Of a stretch of 64,000 nucleotides of DNA, positions 54,881 to 63,442 are shown piece by piece (within the stretch, counting starts at the first letter, position 1; every line of letters starts with the position of its first letter). The position numbers and the translations under genes were made by a program. The stretch is from the NCBI GenBank assembly GCA_041685735.1, contig JAWLFE010000012.1:13572-77571 (forward strand), given 5' to 3'. This DNA is from CSSed11-175R1 sp041685735. GTDB taxonomy: Bacteria > Actinomycetota > Nitriliruptoria > Nitriliruptorales > Nitriliruptoraceae. The notes below the pieces were generated by a model. It saw nothing but the letters and a program-made list of their open reading frames with translations, had not been told where the DNA came from and did not search any database.

Positions 54881-57559
54881 GTGGCAGACGAGCGTCGGTC
54901 GATCCTCCTGCTGGACGGTCACAGCCTGGCCTACCGGGCGTTCTACGCGCTGCCGGACACGCTCCGCACCCAGACGGGCCAGCTCACCAACGCGGTCTAC
55001 GGCTTCACCTCGATGCTGATCAAGCTCCTGGGGGACCGTGAGCCGGACGCCATCGTCGTCGCCTTCGACAAGGGGCGGGATGTCGCCCGGACGGAGGCCT
55101 TCCCCGACTACAAGGCCAACCGGGCGGCGCCGCCCGACGAGTTCCGGCCACAGGTCGACCTCATCAAGCAGGTCCTGGCCACGCTCAACATCCCGGTGAT
55201 GGAGGTGGCGGGGATCGAGGCCGATGACGTGCTGGCAACGGTCGCGGATCGGGCGATCGGTGCAGGCTTCCACGCCTACATCGTGACGGGCGATCGTGAT
55301 GCGATGCAACTGGTGTCCGACGACCTCACGGTGCTCTACACCCTGCGTGGGATCACGGAGATGGCCGAGATGACCCCGGATGCCGTCCAGGACCGCTACG
55401 GCGTGCCCCCGGCGTCCTACGTCGACCTGGCGGCCCTGCGCGGCGACAACTCGGACAACCTGCCGGGGGTGCCGGGGGTCGGCGACAAGACCGCGGCCAA
55501 GCTCGTGACCACGTTCGGTGACATCGACGGCATCTACGCCCACCTCGACGAGGTGGCGGGCAAGAAGGTGCCCGCGATGCTCGAGGAGCACGAACCGCAG
55601 GTACGGGCCAACGTGTCGATCATGACGTTGCGCAGGGACGTCGAGGTCGAGGTCGACCTGGGTGGCCTGCGGATGGGCGACATCGACACCACCGCGGTCC
55701 GCGAGCTGTTCGGGACGCTGGAGTTCCGGGCGCTGTACGACCGGTTCGTCGAGGAGGTCCTCGGCGAGCAGGAAGCGGAGCAGTCGGCCGGGTTCGACCG
55801 GACGCCGGTGCGGTTGGAGGCCGGCGGGCTGCGCCCATGGCTCGAGGACGCGTCGGGTCCGCTCGCGGTGCTGCCGGTCTGTACCGACCGTCCGCCGCAC
55901 GTGACCTGGATCGCGGTGGGGCTCGCCGCCGAGGGATGCGAGCCCGCGTCCGTGCCACTGGACGACCTCGACGACGATGACCTGGACGCCCTCGCCGAGG
56001 TGCTGGCGGACCCGACGCATCCGAAGGTCACCCACGACCTGAAGGGGTTGGACCACGCCGTGCATGCGCGGGGGTGGACGATCAGCGGCGTGTCCCTCGA
56101 CACCGAACTGACGGCCTACCTGCTCAACCCGGAACAGCGGACGTTCGACCTCGATCGGCTGGCGATGCAGCACCTGCAACGCTCGATCACCACCGAGGCG
56201 GACGGTGACCCGGGCGACCAACTGTCGCTCGATGTTGCGGACGACGAGCCGTGGGAACAGCGAGCTCTGTCCGCGGAGGCCGTCCTCGAATTGGCGAGCC
56301 ACCTCGGGGCACGACTCGACGAGCGTGGACAGACCGACCTGGCCAACCGGATCGAGGTGCCCCTGGCACCGGTCCTCGCCCGCATGGAACGAGCCGGGGT
56401 CGCCATCGACCTGCACGTGCTGGACGAACTGCGCGCACGGCTCGCCGCCCGCGTCGATGACCTGGAGCGCGAGGTCCACGACCACGCGGGTCGTAGCTTC
56501 AACGTCGGGTCGGGCCCCCAGCTCCAGCAGGTGCTGTTCGAGGAACTCGAGCTGCCGAAGACCCGCAGGATCAAGACGGGCTACTCCACCGACGTGTCGG
56601 CCATGCAGGGACTCCTCGGACTCCATCCGATCATCGAAGCCGTGATGGAGTACCGGGAGGTCGCCAAGCTGCTCTCGACGTACGTCGATGCGCTGCCCCC
56701 GCTGGTCGACCCGGAGACGGGCCGGATCCACACCACCCTGTCGCAGACGATCGCGGCGACGGGGCGACTGTCCTCCTCGCACCCGAACCTGCAGAACATC
56801 CCGGTGCGTCGGGAGGAGGGCCGCGAGATCCGCAAGGCGTTCGTACCGGGGGAGGGGTTCACCGCCCTGCTGGTCGCGGACTACTCGCAGATCGAGCTGC
56901 GGATCATGGCGCACCTGTCCGGGGACGAGGGGCTCCTGGACGCGTTCGGATCCGGCGAGGACATCCATGCGACCACCGCCGCGAAGGTGTTCGACCTGCC
57001 GTTGGATGCGGTCGACGGTGCCCTACGCGACCGTGCCAAGGCGGTCAACTACGGCCTGGCCTACGGGCTGACCTCCTACGGGCTCGGTCAGCAGCTGGGC
57101 ATCCCGCCCGATGAGGCCCAGGAGATCGTCGACGCCTACTTCGAGCGTTTCCCGAAGGTGCGCTCGTTCCTGGATGCGGCCGTGGCGGCCGCGACCACCG
57201 ACGGCTTCACGACCACGATGTTCGGACGGCGCCGCTACCTGCCCGACCTCCGGTCGGACAACCGCAACCGTCGTCAGATGGCCGAACGCATGGCGCTGAA
57301 CGCACCGATCCAGGGCACCGCCGCCGACGTGATCAAGCTGGCCATGATCGAACTGCAGCGCGCGCTCGATCGTTCCGGGCTGCACACCCAGCAACTGCTG
57401 CAGGTCCACGATGAGGTCATCCTGGAGGTCCCGGATGGCGAGATGGACACGGCCGAGCAGCTGGTCGTGGACACGCTGGCCAACGTCGTCGAACTGGCCG
57501 TGCCGCTGGACGTCGACACGGCGTTCGGCCCGACCTGGTACGACACCCAGAAGCACTGA
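54881..57559 (+). CDS. polA: DNA polymerase I
   Basis: PolA fills gaps and removes RNA primers. The 892-residue protein has an N-terminal 5' nuclease domain (LLLDGHSLAYRAFYALP, FDKGRDVARTEAFPDYKANR, GIEADDVLAT, GDNSDNLPGVPGVGDKTAAKL). A middle domain related to 3'-5' exonucleases lacks the metal-binding Asp/Glu motifs, so proofreading is probably absent, as in other actinobacterial PolA. The polymerase domain has the palm Asp667 in ADYSQIELR, the O helix RDRAKAVNYGLAYG and Asp844 in VHDEV. GTG start. A TAGGCT -10-like element lies about 50 bases upstream. Confidence 0.97.
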   Translation: MADERRSILLLDGHSLAYRAFYALPDTLRTQTGQLTNAVYGFTSMLIKLLGDREPDAIVVAFDKGRDVARTEAFPDYKANRAAPPDEFRPQVDLIKQVLATLNIPVMEVAGIEADDVLATVADRAIGAGFHAYIVTGDRDAMQLVSDDLTVLYTLRGITEMAEMTPDAVQDRYGVPPASYVDLAALRGDNSDNLPGVPGVGDKTAAKLVTTFGDIDGIYAHLDEVAGKKVPAMLEEHEPQVRANVSIMTLRRDVEVEVDLGGLRMGDIDTTAVRELFGTLEFRALYDRFVEEVLGEQEAEQSAGFDRTPVRLEAGGLRPWLEDASGPLAVLPVCTDRPPHVTWIAVGLAAEGCEPASVPLDDLDDDDLDALAEVLADPTHPKVTHDLKGLDHAVHARGWTISGVSLDTELTAYLLNPEQRTFDLDRLAMQHLQRSITTEADGDPGDQLSLDVADDEPWEQRALSAEAVLELASHLGARLDERGQTDLANRIEVPLAPVLARMERAGVAIDLHVLDELRARLAARVDDLEREVHDHAGRSFNVGSGPQLQQVLFEELELPKTRRIKTGYSTDVSAMQGLLGLHPIIEAVMEYREVAKLLSTYVDALPPLVDPETGRIHTTLSQTIAATGRLSSSHPNLQNIPVRREEGREIRKAFVPGEGFTALLVADYSQIELRIMAHLSGDEGLLDAFGSGEDIHATTAAKVFDLPLDAVDGALRDRAKAVNYGLAYGLTSYGLGQQLGIPPDEAQEIVDAYFERFPKVRSFLDAAVAAATTDGFTTTMFGRRRYLPDLRSDNRNRRQMAERMALNAPIQGTAADVIKLAMIELQRALDRSGLHTQQLLQVHDEVILEVPDGEMDTAEQLVVDTLANVVELAVPLDVDTAFGPTWYDTQKH

Positions 57560-57566
57560 CCGCCGG

Positions 57567-57866
57567 TCAGGCCATGGTCAGGAAGAGCTTCTGGAGCTGT
57601 GCCGCGACCGCTTCCATGTCCTCGTCGCCGTCCGTCAGGCACTCGCGCAGACCGGTGGCGATCAGCAGGAAGGCCGCGCGATCGATGGCCTTGCTCGCCG
57701 CCGCGAGTTGGGTGACGACGTCCTGGCAGGAACGTCCGTCGTCGAGCATGGCCTGCACCCCACCGATCTGTCCCTGGGCGCGTCCGAGGCGGGCTCGGAT
57801 GGCCCGGATCACCTCCGGGTCGGCAACCGTGTGGCTGGGGGGTGGGGTGGCCGTGTCGGTGGTCAT
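57567..57866 (-). CDS. CsoR/FrmR-family repressor, CstR-like
   Basis: The 99-residue helical protein has the DUF156 fold: RLGRAQGQIGGVQAMLDDG, then SCQDVVTQLAAASKAIDRAAFLL, then the ATGLREC end. Copper-sensing CsoR uses Cys, His and Cys. Here Cys47 and Cys76 are kept 29 apart as in the family, but the His four residues before the second Cys is Gly72. Two Cys without the His is the pattern of CstR, which senses persulfides. A matching operator lies 41 bases upstream of the ATG and faces a divergent Cys-rich gene. It is convergent with polA. Confidence 0.88.
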   Translation of the reverse strand: MTTDTATPPPSHTVADPEVIRAIRARLGRAQGQIGGVQAMLDDGRSCQDVVTQLAAASKAIDRAAFLLIATGLRECLTDGDEDMEAVAAQLQKLFLTMA

Positions 57867-57906
57867 GGGATCATCCTCACTCGGGGTGACCCCGCTGGGA
57901 GGTCAG

Positions 57907-57922
57907 ATACCCAGGGGGGTAT
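57907..57922. promoter_or_regulatory. CsoR/CstR-type operator between the repressor and the Cys-rich gene
   Basis: ATACCCAGGGGGGTAT is a perfect ATACCC/GGGTAT inverted repeat with four central bases, the usual GC-core, AT-flank form of this regulator family. Its right end overlaps TATACT (57920-57925), a good -10 for the rightward gene. It should control both directions. Confidence 0.75.
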
Positions 57923-57960
57923 ACTGATACTAGCTGGCCCGGTCGAGGACCGCCGGCTCG

Positions 57961-58173
57961 ATGATCCTCACGACGAACGGGATGCGGATGTGCAGCAAGG
58001 CGACCTGCCGGGTGTGCGGCAAGACCACATGGTCGGGCTGTGGCCAACATGTGGAGCAGGTGATGGGCCGCGTCCCGCGTGACCAGCGGTGTGTCTGCAC
58101 CGATGCGGACCGGGCAGCGGCCCGCGACGCCGCCCGGTCCGGTGCGTGGTACTCCCGCCTGTTCAGTCGCTGA
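57961..58173 (+). CDS. Small Cys-rich protein, likely under CstR-like control
   Basis: The 70-residue protein has six cysteines: MCSKATCRVCGKTTWSGCGQH in the first half, then PRDQRCVC. The C-x4-C-x2-C-x6-C-G-x-H pattern suggests a metal or thiol site. I recall similar short unannotated proteins in actinobacteria, but have no function for them. The C-terminal 20 residues are Ala/Arg-rich. ATG 57961 is the first start; ATGs at 57982 and 57988 would remove a few residues without touching the Cys core. A -10 overlapping the operator lies 36 bases upstream. It is convergent with the AhpD-like gene, overlapping it by 11 bases. Confidence 0.7.
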   Translation: MILTTNGMRMCSKATCRVCGKTTWSGCGQHVEQVMGRVPRDQRCVCTDADRAAARDAARSGAWYSRLFSR

Positions 58174-58510
58174 ACTCCGCGAACGCCTGGTAGGCGCGGG
58201 CGCCATAGATCGTCGCCGGCCCTCCGGCCATCATGATCGCGACGCCGATGATCTCCGCAGCCTGCTCCCGGGTCGCTCCGGCCCGCGCTGCACCGCGCGC
58301 ATGCGAGGCGATGCACCCGTCACACCCGTGGACCACCCCGATCGCGACCGCGACGAGTTCCTTGATGCCCGCATCGACGACACCGGACCCGAGCGCGGCC
58401 TTGCTCATCTCCACGAATCCCGCGTAGACGTCGGGGATCGCCTTGCGCAGTTCACGATGCTGCGGTGCGAGTTCGTCGAGCATGTCGTGGTGGTGGGTGT
58501 GATCGGTCAT
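58163..58510 (-). CDS. AhpD-like carboxymuconolactone decarboxylase-family protein
   Basis: The 115-residue all-helical protein contains ELVAVAIGVVHGCDGCIASHARGA, the E-x(11)-C-x-x-C-x-x-x-H active site of AhpD-like thiol peroxidases and reductants. It continues AGATREQAAEIIGVAIMMAGGPATIYGARAY, also typical. The N-terminus is His-rich (MTDHTHHHD). The ATG has AAGGAG upstream; the longer open frame is not conserved. An operator-like palindrome 86 bases upstream matches the one by the CstR-like repressor, so it is probably part of that response to sulfur or oxidant stress. Confidence 0.92.
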   Translation of the reverse strand: MTDHTHHHDMLDELAPQHRELRKAIPDVYAGFVEMSKAALGSGVVDAGIKELVAVAIGVVHGCDGCIASHARGAARAGATREQAAEIIGVAIMMAGGPATIYGARAYQAFAEFSD

Positions 58511-58595
58511 GACGGCATCTCCTTCATCGGGCGGGCAGCGACCGGAACGTCGGGACCGTCGCCCGGCGGCTCCTCGTCGATCGGTCGCCCCGACG

Positions 58596-58610
58596 ATACC
58601 CCTGGGGGTA
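58596..58610. promoter_or_regulatory. Second CsoR/CstR-type operator, upstream of the AhpD-like gene
   Basis: ATACCCCTGGGGGTA, within GATACCCCTGGGGGTAC, matches the operator at 57907 at GATACCC and GGGGGTA with two differing centre bases. It lies in the 281-base region between the AhpD-like gene and the divergent oxidase, closer to the former's start. Confidence 0.65.
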
Positions 58611-58791
58611 CAAACCGATAGGGCTGATCTCCCCCGATGCACGGTCCGTTCGGCCTCGTTCGATCGACTTGGAGCACGCCACCGACGGGCGTCCAGCAGG
58701 ATGCCGACCCAGTAGGCTTCCGCCGTCGGGGAGCCGGATCGGGCAGGGGTGCCGCCCGGTGATCGACCAGGGAACGACCAGGGGGTGACCG

Positions 58792-60177
58792 GTGACCGCT
58801 GGAGGGCCTGAAGACGGGCAGGATCTGGCGGCTGGTCTCGCACGGATCGTCGGCGAGGCGTTCCTGCTCACCGATCCAGACCTGCGGGAACCCTACGAGG
58901 TCGACTGGACGGGACGCTTCCGTGGGGACGCACGCCTGGTGGTTCGACCGAAGGACACCGACGAGGTCGCTCGGGTGCTGCGCTGCTGCCACGATGCCGG
59001 TGCCCCGGTCCTCACGCAGGGAGGCAACACCGGACTGGTCGGTGGCGGCGTCCCCGGTGGCGGCGAGGTGGTGCTCAGCCTGACGCGGCTGGACGATCTG
59101 AGCGAGGTGGACGCGGTCGCCGGCCAGGTCAGCGCCGGTGCGGGCGTCACACTGGCACGGTTGCAGGACCATGCGACGGCGGCAGGGCTCGACTTCCCGG
59201 TCGACCTCGCCGCCCGCGACAGCGCGACGGTCGGTGGCCTGATCGCCACGAACGCGGGCGGGATCCGTGTCCTGCGCTACGGCTCGACCCGGGCCCAGGT
59301 GCTCGGCGTGGAAGCCGTGACCGTCGACGGTCGGGTCCTGACGCGGATGGACGGACTGGTCAAGGACAACGCGGGCTACGACCTCGTCGGGCTGCTCACG
59401 GGCAGCGAGGGCACGCTGGCGGTCATCACCCGCGCCCGGCTCCGGCTGGTCCCGCGGCTGGCGCACCGTGTCGTTGCCGTGCTGGCTCTCGACAGCATCG
59501 AGGTGGCGCAGGACGTGCTGCGCCGGATCCGAACGAACCTCTCCTCGTTGGAGGCCGCCGAGGTGTTCCTCGCGGACGGACTCGAGCTGGTGCTGCAGCA
59601 CACCTCGGCCATCCCTCCGTTCACGGCAACGCATCCCGTCTACCTGCTCGTGGAATGTGCTGATCGTGAGGACCCGACCGAGGAGCTGGCAGCAGCCCTC
59701 GAGGGCCTGGCCGGGGTGCGCGACGTCGCCGTGGGGACGGATGCCGCGTCCCGGGCACGACTCTGGGGCCTGCGCGAGGCACACACGGAGGCGATCAACG
59801 CGGTCGGGGTCCCGGTGAAGCTCGACGTCTGCCTCCCGGCAGCTCGGATCGGCGCCTTCCTCGAGCAGCTGGACGACGTCGTCGCCGCGATCGAACCGTC
59901 GGCCCGGTCGATCGTGTTCGGACACCTCGGTGACGGCAACCTCCACATCAACGTGCTGGATGCTGACCCCGCCGCCACGGACCTCGAGGAAGCGGTCCTC
60001 CGCCTCACGACCGAGTTCGGGGGCAGCATCAGTGCGGAGCACGGGATCGGCCGCGCCAAGGCGGCGTGGCTTCCCCTCCAACGTGGCCCGACGGATGTGG
60101 CCCTCATGACGTCGATCAAGCAGGCGTTCGACCCGGGCGGTCGGCTGAACCCGGGGGTGCTGTTCCCAGCCCCATGA
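58792..60177 (+). CDS. FAD-linked oxidase (GlcD/2-hydroxyacid dehydrogenase family)
   Basis: The 461-residue protein has an N-terminal PCMH FAD-binding domain: VVRPKDTDEVARVLR, TQGGNTGLVGGG, then AARDSATVGGLIATNAGGIRVLRYG. A C-terminal vanillyl-alcohol-oxidase/GlcD-type domain has IVFGHLGDGNLHINV and the end EHGIGRAKAAWLPLQ...DPGGRLNPGVLF. Such enzymes oxidise D-lactate, glycolate or D-2-hydroxyglutarate; the His in GHLGDGNLHIN and the Glu-His-Gly-x-Gly motif fit that group, but the substrate is not determined. GTG start. The nearest upstream gene is divergent, with the second CstR-type operator between. Confidence 0.9.
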   Translation: MTAGGPEDGQDLAAGLARIVGEAFLLTDPDLREPYEVDWTGRFRGDARLVVRPKDTDEVARVLRCCHDAGAPVLTQGGNTGLVGGGVPGGGEVVLSLTRLDDLSEVDAVAGQVSAGAGVTLARLQDHATAAGLDFPVDLAARDSATVGGLIATNAGGIRVLRYGSTRAQVLGVEAVTVDGRVLTRMDGLVKDNAGYDLVGLLTGSEGTLAVITRARLRLVPRLAHRVVAVLALDSIEVAQDVLRRIRTNLSSLEAAEVFLADGLELVLQHTSAIPPFTATHPVYLLVECADREDPTEELAAALEGLAGVRDVAVGTDAASRARLWGLREAHTEAINAVGVPVKLDVCLPAARIGAFLEQLDDVVAAIEPSARSIVFGHLGDGNLHINVLDADPAATDLEEAVLRLTTEFGGSISAEHGIGRAKAAWLPLQRGPTDVALMTSIKQAFDPGGRLNPGVLFPAP

Positions 60178-60258
60178 GCCGCATGAGCCCCGTGAGCCGC
60201 ACGAGCCGGATGGACTCCCCGCACGTGGTCCGGGTCGCGGTCGCCTGGACCGGGCGGC

Positions 60259-60663
60259 TCAGGGGGCGGTGGTCGTTGCGGTGCGTGGCCCGGCGTCGGT
60301 ATCCCAGTCCAGCCCACCCGGGGCGATCAGGTCCAGGTGGATGGCGTAGTCGCCCGGCGGCCCGGCCATCCGGAACCGGAGGCGACCCATCATGTCGGTG
60401 TTCCCCTGGACGGTCGCGGTCCGTTCCGGCCCGGAGACGGTCGCCTCGACGGCCAGGTCCGGACAGCGTCGGCCCTCGGCGTCCTTCACCTCGACGAGGA
60501 AGGACGCGCGGACCTGCTCGCCGTCCAACCTCTCGATCGGGAGCACGTCGAGTCTGCTGACCCGGATCGGCTCGGTGAACAGTCCGCGCTTCGGCAGTTC
60601 GTCGGGATGGCGTTCGACGGTGACCGCCTGACGACGGCGGCGACGCAGGTGGCGGAACACCAC
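60259..60663 (-). CDS. Unknown 134-aa protein with a beta-sandwich-like region
   Basis: I do not recognise the family. A basic start (FRHLRRRRRQAV) is followed by alternating hydrophobic strands: VSRLDVLPIERLDGEQVRASFLVEVKDAEG, then DLAVEATVSGPERTATVQGNTDMMGRLRF and GDYAIHLDLIAPGGLDWD. The pattern of a regulated Gly-Arg turn and GDY strand resembles Ig-like or CarboxypepD-type folds. There is no signal peptide and one cysteine. Tandem GTG codons could start it (60663 or 60660), after AAGG. It precedes nothing in the same direction except the tag gene 100 bases upstream. Confidence 0.6.
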   Translation of the reverse strand: MVFRHLRRRRRQAVTVERHPDELPKRGLFTEPIRVSRLDVLPIERLDGEQVRASFLVEVKDAEGRRCPDLAVEATVSGPERTATVQGNTDMMGRLRFRMAGPPGDYAIHLDLIAPGGLDWDTDAGPRTATTTAP

Positions 60664-60765
60664 GGCAGCACCCTTCGGTCCGGTGGACCGCGACGCTACC
60701 CGGCCGACGTGGCCGGCAGGTCGGGCCGACCGTCCGAGGGGAGACGCCTCGACCGGAGGAGCAGG

Positions 60766-61377
60766 TCAATGGTCCCGTGCGGCGCACCCGACGAGGTGAT
60801 CGTCGACCAGGCCCATCGACTGCATGAAGGCGTACGCGGTGGTCGGTCCGACGAACCGCCAGCCACGGCGCTTGAGATCCTTCGAGAGCGCGGTCGACTC
60901 CGGCGTGACGGCAGGGACGTCGTCGATGCGGCGCGGAGGTGTCGGCGGGCTCGACGGTGCGAAGCGCCACACGTAGTCGGCGAACGAGCCCTCGACCGCG
61001 ATCAGGTCGTGGTAGGCGCGAGCGTTCGCGACAGTGGCCTCGATCTTCCCCCGGTGTCGGACGATGCCGGCGTCCCCCAGGAGCCGATCGACATCGGCGG
61101 GCCCGAACCCGGCGACCACGGCAGGGTCGAACCCGGCGAAGGCCGCCCGGAACGCCGGGCGCTTGCGCAGGATCGTGATCCAGGCCAGCCCGGCCTGGAA
61201 GCCCTCGAGGCAGACCTTCTCGAACAGGCGCACGTCGTCGTGGACCGGAACGCCCCACTCCTGATCGTGGTAGCGGATGTACTCCGGATCATCACCGCAC
61301 CATGCGCACCGGACCGTGCCGTCCGTACCGCGCCGGAGCCCACGCGCCTTGAGGTCCACTGGCACACCCATCGACAC
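60766..61377 (-). CDS. tag: DNA-3-methyladenine glycosylase I
   Basis: Tag removes 3-methyladenine from alkylated DNA. The 203-residue protein has the zinc snap: CAWCGDDPEYIRYHDQEWG near the N-terminus provides Cys and His, and DDHLVGC at the C-terminus provides the others. The blocks FEKVCLEGFQAGLAWITILRKRPAFRAAF and RRGWRFVGPTTAYAFMQSMGLV are typical. It starts with GTG at 61377, or ATG at 61371 with GGAGG ten bases upstream. It is divergent from rpsA. Confidence 0.94.
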   Translation of the reverse strand: MSMGVPVDLKARGLRRGTDGTVRCAWCGDDPEYIRYHDQEWGVPVHDDVRLFEKVCLEGFQAGLAWITILRKRPAFRAAFAGFDPAVVAGFGPADVDRLLGDAGIVRHRGKIEATVANARAYHDLIAVEGSFADYVWRFAPSSPPTPPRRIDDVPAVTPESTALSKDLKRRGWRFVGPTTAYAFMQSMGLVDDHLVGCAARDH

Positions 61378-61597
61378 CCCACCTCCGGACCTCGGGAGGC
61401 CGCAGGGTAGGGTCCTGCGCCATCGCCGGCCGCATTGACAGGTTCGCGGGTTCCTGCGACCCTTGCCCGTCCGGTGCGACCTGCGGGCGGCGCTCTGCCG
61501 TGCCCGTGCTCAGGCACCACGCTTCACCACGAATCCCGGTGACCGCGCGAGCGGCGCCCTGTCCCCCTGTTCCCTGACGACAAGAGACCCGACCCCG

Positions 61598-63364
61598 ATG
61601 TCCGAGACCCCGACCCCCGACCAGCCCACCTCCGACGCGACCGCTGAGCCCACCGAAGCTCCCGCCGCAGCGTCCCCGGAGCCAGCTCCGGCGACCACCC
61701 AGGACGCCCCGGCAGCCGACCCGGCTCCTGCGCCCGACCCGGCGCCGACGGCCGATCCGGCGCCCGCCGCTGCGGCGCCCGATGACACGCCCACGCCGGA
61801 CGTCGTCGTCATGCACGAGCCCGGCGGCCAGATGACCTCGACCGGCGACGTCATCGTCGAGAACGATCTCTCCGACGACGACTTCGAAGCCGCGCTCGAG
61901 GGCACCGTGCTCGCCATGGAGGATGGCAAGATCATCGAAGGGGTCGTCGTCAAGGTCGACCCGGACGAGGTCCTGCTCGACATCGGCTGGAAGTCCGAGG
62001 GCGTGATCCCGTCCCGTGAGCTGTCGATCAAGCTGGACGTCGACCCGAACTCCATCGTCGCGGTCGGTGACGTGGTCGAAGCGCTCATCATGAAGAAGGA
62101 GGACGAGGAAGGCCGGCTCGTCCTGTCGAAGAAGCGCGCCCAGTACGAGCGTGCCTGGGGCACGATCGAGCGGATCTACAACGAGGACCGCACCGTCAAG
62201 GGTTCGGTCATCGAGGTCGTCAAGGGTGGGCTCATCCTCGACATCGGCCTGCGTGGGTTCCTCCCCGCGTCACTCGTCGAGATGCGTCGCGTCCGCGACC
62301 TCGCGCCGTACGTCGGTGAAGAGATCGAGTGCAAGATCATCGAGCTCGACCGCAACCGCAACAACGTGGTCCTGTCCCGGCGCAAGTTCCTGGAGGAGAC
62401 CCAGAGCGAGTTCCGCAACGAGTTCCTCGAGTCGCTCCAGAAGGGCGAGATCCGCGCCGGTGTCGTCTCCTCGATCGTCAACTTCGGTGCCTTCGTGGAC
62501 CTCGGCGGCGTCGACGGCCTGGTGCACGTCTCCGAGCTGTCCTGGAAGCACATCGATCACCCGTCCGAGGTCGTCGAGGTCGGCGACGAGGTCGAGGTCG
62601 AGGTCCTGGACGTCGACATGGACCGCGAGCGCGTCTCGCTGTCGCTGAAGGCCACGCAGGAGGACCCCTGGCAGAAGTTCGCCCGGGAGCACGCCGTCGG
62701 TGAGATCGTCGATGGTGAGGTCACCAAGCTGGTGCCGTTCGGGTCGTTCGTCAAGGTCGCCGACGGCATCGAAGGACTGGTGCACATCTCGGAGCTCGCC
62801 GAGCGTCACGTCGAGGTCCCCGAAGCGGTCGTCAACGTCGGTGACAAGATCGAGGTCAAGGTCATCGACATCGACACCGTTCGGCGTCGGATCAGCCTGT
62901 CGCTGAAGCAGGCCCAGGCCGGCGATGGTCCGGACCTCGACGAGGATGTCTACGAGGACGCCGCACCGGTCGTCGAAGCGGCCTACTCGTCGGGTGGTGA
63001 CGAGGACGCGCCCTCTGGTGCCTTCGCTGCGGCGTTCGCCCAGGCGGGTATCGGCAACACCGGTCAGACGCCCGAGGAGATGGCGCTCGCCGAGGCGGAA
63101 CTGCCCGACGAGGTCGAGCCCGAGGCTGCTGCCGAGCCGGATGCTGCCACGGAGTCGGCGGCCACGGCTGCGCCCGAGGCTGCTGCCGAGCCGGATGCTG
63201 CCACGGAGTCGGCGGCCACGGCTGCCCCCGAGGCTGCTCCTGAACCAGACGCTGCTCCGGAGCCGGAACCAGCGTCCGGGTCGGACGCCGCTGCGGACTC
63301 GGACGACGCTGCAGAGTCGGATGACGCTGCGGAGTCGGATGACGCCAAGGGCGACAACGCCTGA
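61598..63364 (+). CDS. rpsA: Ribosomal protein S1 with long acidic/Ala-Pro extensions
   Basis: S1 binds mRNA and aids initiation. The 588-residue protein has four S1 domains (VVVKVDPDEVLLDIGWKSEGVIP; VIEVVKGGLILDIGLRGFLP; VSSIVNFGAFVDLGGVDGLVH; VTKLVPFGSFVKVADGIEGLVH) in the actinobacterial arrangement. It is about 100 residues longer than the mycobacterial protein. A 75-residue Ala/Pro/Asp-rich N-terminus precedes MTSTGDVIVEND, and a tail of over 100 residues follows. The tail holds a duplicated 18-residue Ala-Glu-Pro-Asp unit. An ATG at MTSTGD would make the ordinary start, but the upstream frame has genome-like codon use. Confidence 0.95.
   Translation: MSETPTPDQPTSDATAEPTEAPAAASPEPAPATTQDAPAADPAPAPDPAPTADPAPAAAAPDDTPTPDVVVMHEPGGQMTSTGDVIVENDLSDDDFEAALEGTVLAMEDGKIIEGVVVKVDPDEVLLDIGWKSEGVIPSRELSIKLDVDPNSIVAVGDVVEALIMKKEDEEGRLVLSKKRAQYERAWGTIERIYNEDRTVKGSVIEVVKGGLILDIGLRGFLPASLVEMRRVRDLAPYVGEEIECKIIELDRNRNNVVLSRRKFLEETQSEFRNEFLESLQKGEIRAGVVSSIVNFGAFVDLGGVDGLVHVSELSWKHIDHPSEVVEVGDEVEVEVLDVDMDRERVSLSLKATQEDPWQKFAREHAVGEIVDGEVTKLVPFGSFVKVADGIEGLVHISELAERHVEVPEAVVNVGDKIEVKVIDIDTVRRRISLSLKQAQAGDGPDLDEDVYEDAAPVVEAAYSSGGDEDAPSGAFAAAFAQAGIGNTGQTPEEMALAEAELPDEVEPEAAAEPDAATESAATAAPEAAAEPDAATESAATAAPEAAPEPDAAPEPEPASGSDAAADSDDAAESDDAAESDDAKGDNA
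63122..63229 (+). repeat. 54-bp tandem duplication in the rpsA tail
   Basis: The segments 63122-63175 and 63176-63229 are identical except one base near the end. Each encodes 18 residues built from Ala, Glu, Pro, Asp and Thr. Three imperfect 18-bp units encoding a Ser-Asp-Asp-Ala-type repeat follow at 63296-63349. Near-identity implies a recent duplication. Confidence 0.85.
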
Positions 63365-63385
63365 AGCCGCAAGGTTGCTGATCGT

Positions 63386-63417
63386 GGTTGAGCCCGGCCC
63401 TGGTGCCGGGCTCAACC
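63386..63417 (+). terminator. Terminator after rpsA
   Basis: GGTTGAGCCCGG pairs perfectly with CCGGGCTCAACC around an eight-base loop: 12 base pairs. Only two T residues follow, so it is a strong hairpin with a weak U-tract, as with the other hairpins here. Confidence 0.8.
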
Positions 63418-63442
63418 CTTGGCAGGCACAGGAGGGTCGCGC

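Noticed and set aside
54704..56968. N-terminal 755 codons of a long minus-strand frame ending in the thioredoxin gene
   Set aside because: This part is antisense to polA. Only the part from 54703 downward matches a protein family.
54881..57559. Loss of proofreading motifs in PolA as a novelty
   Set aside because: A degenerate 3'-5' exonuclease domain is common in actinobacterial PolA.
58507..60081. 524-codon minus-strand frame
   Set aside because: Antisense to the FAD-linked oxidase, which has clear motifs on the plus strand.
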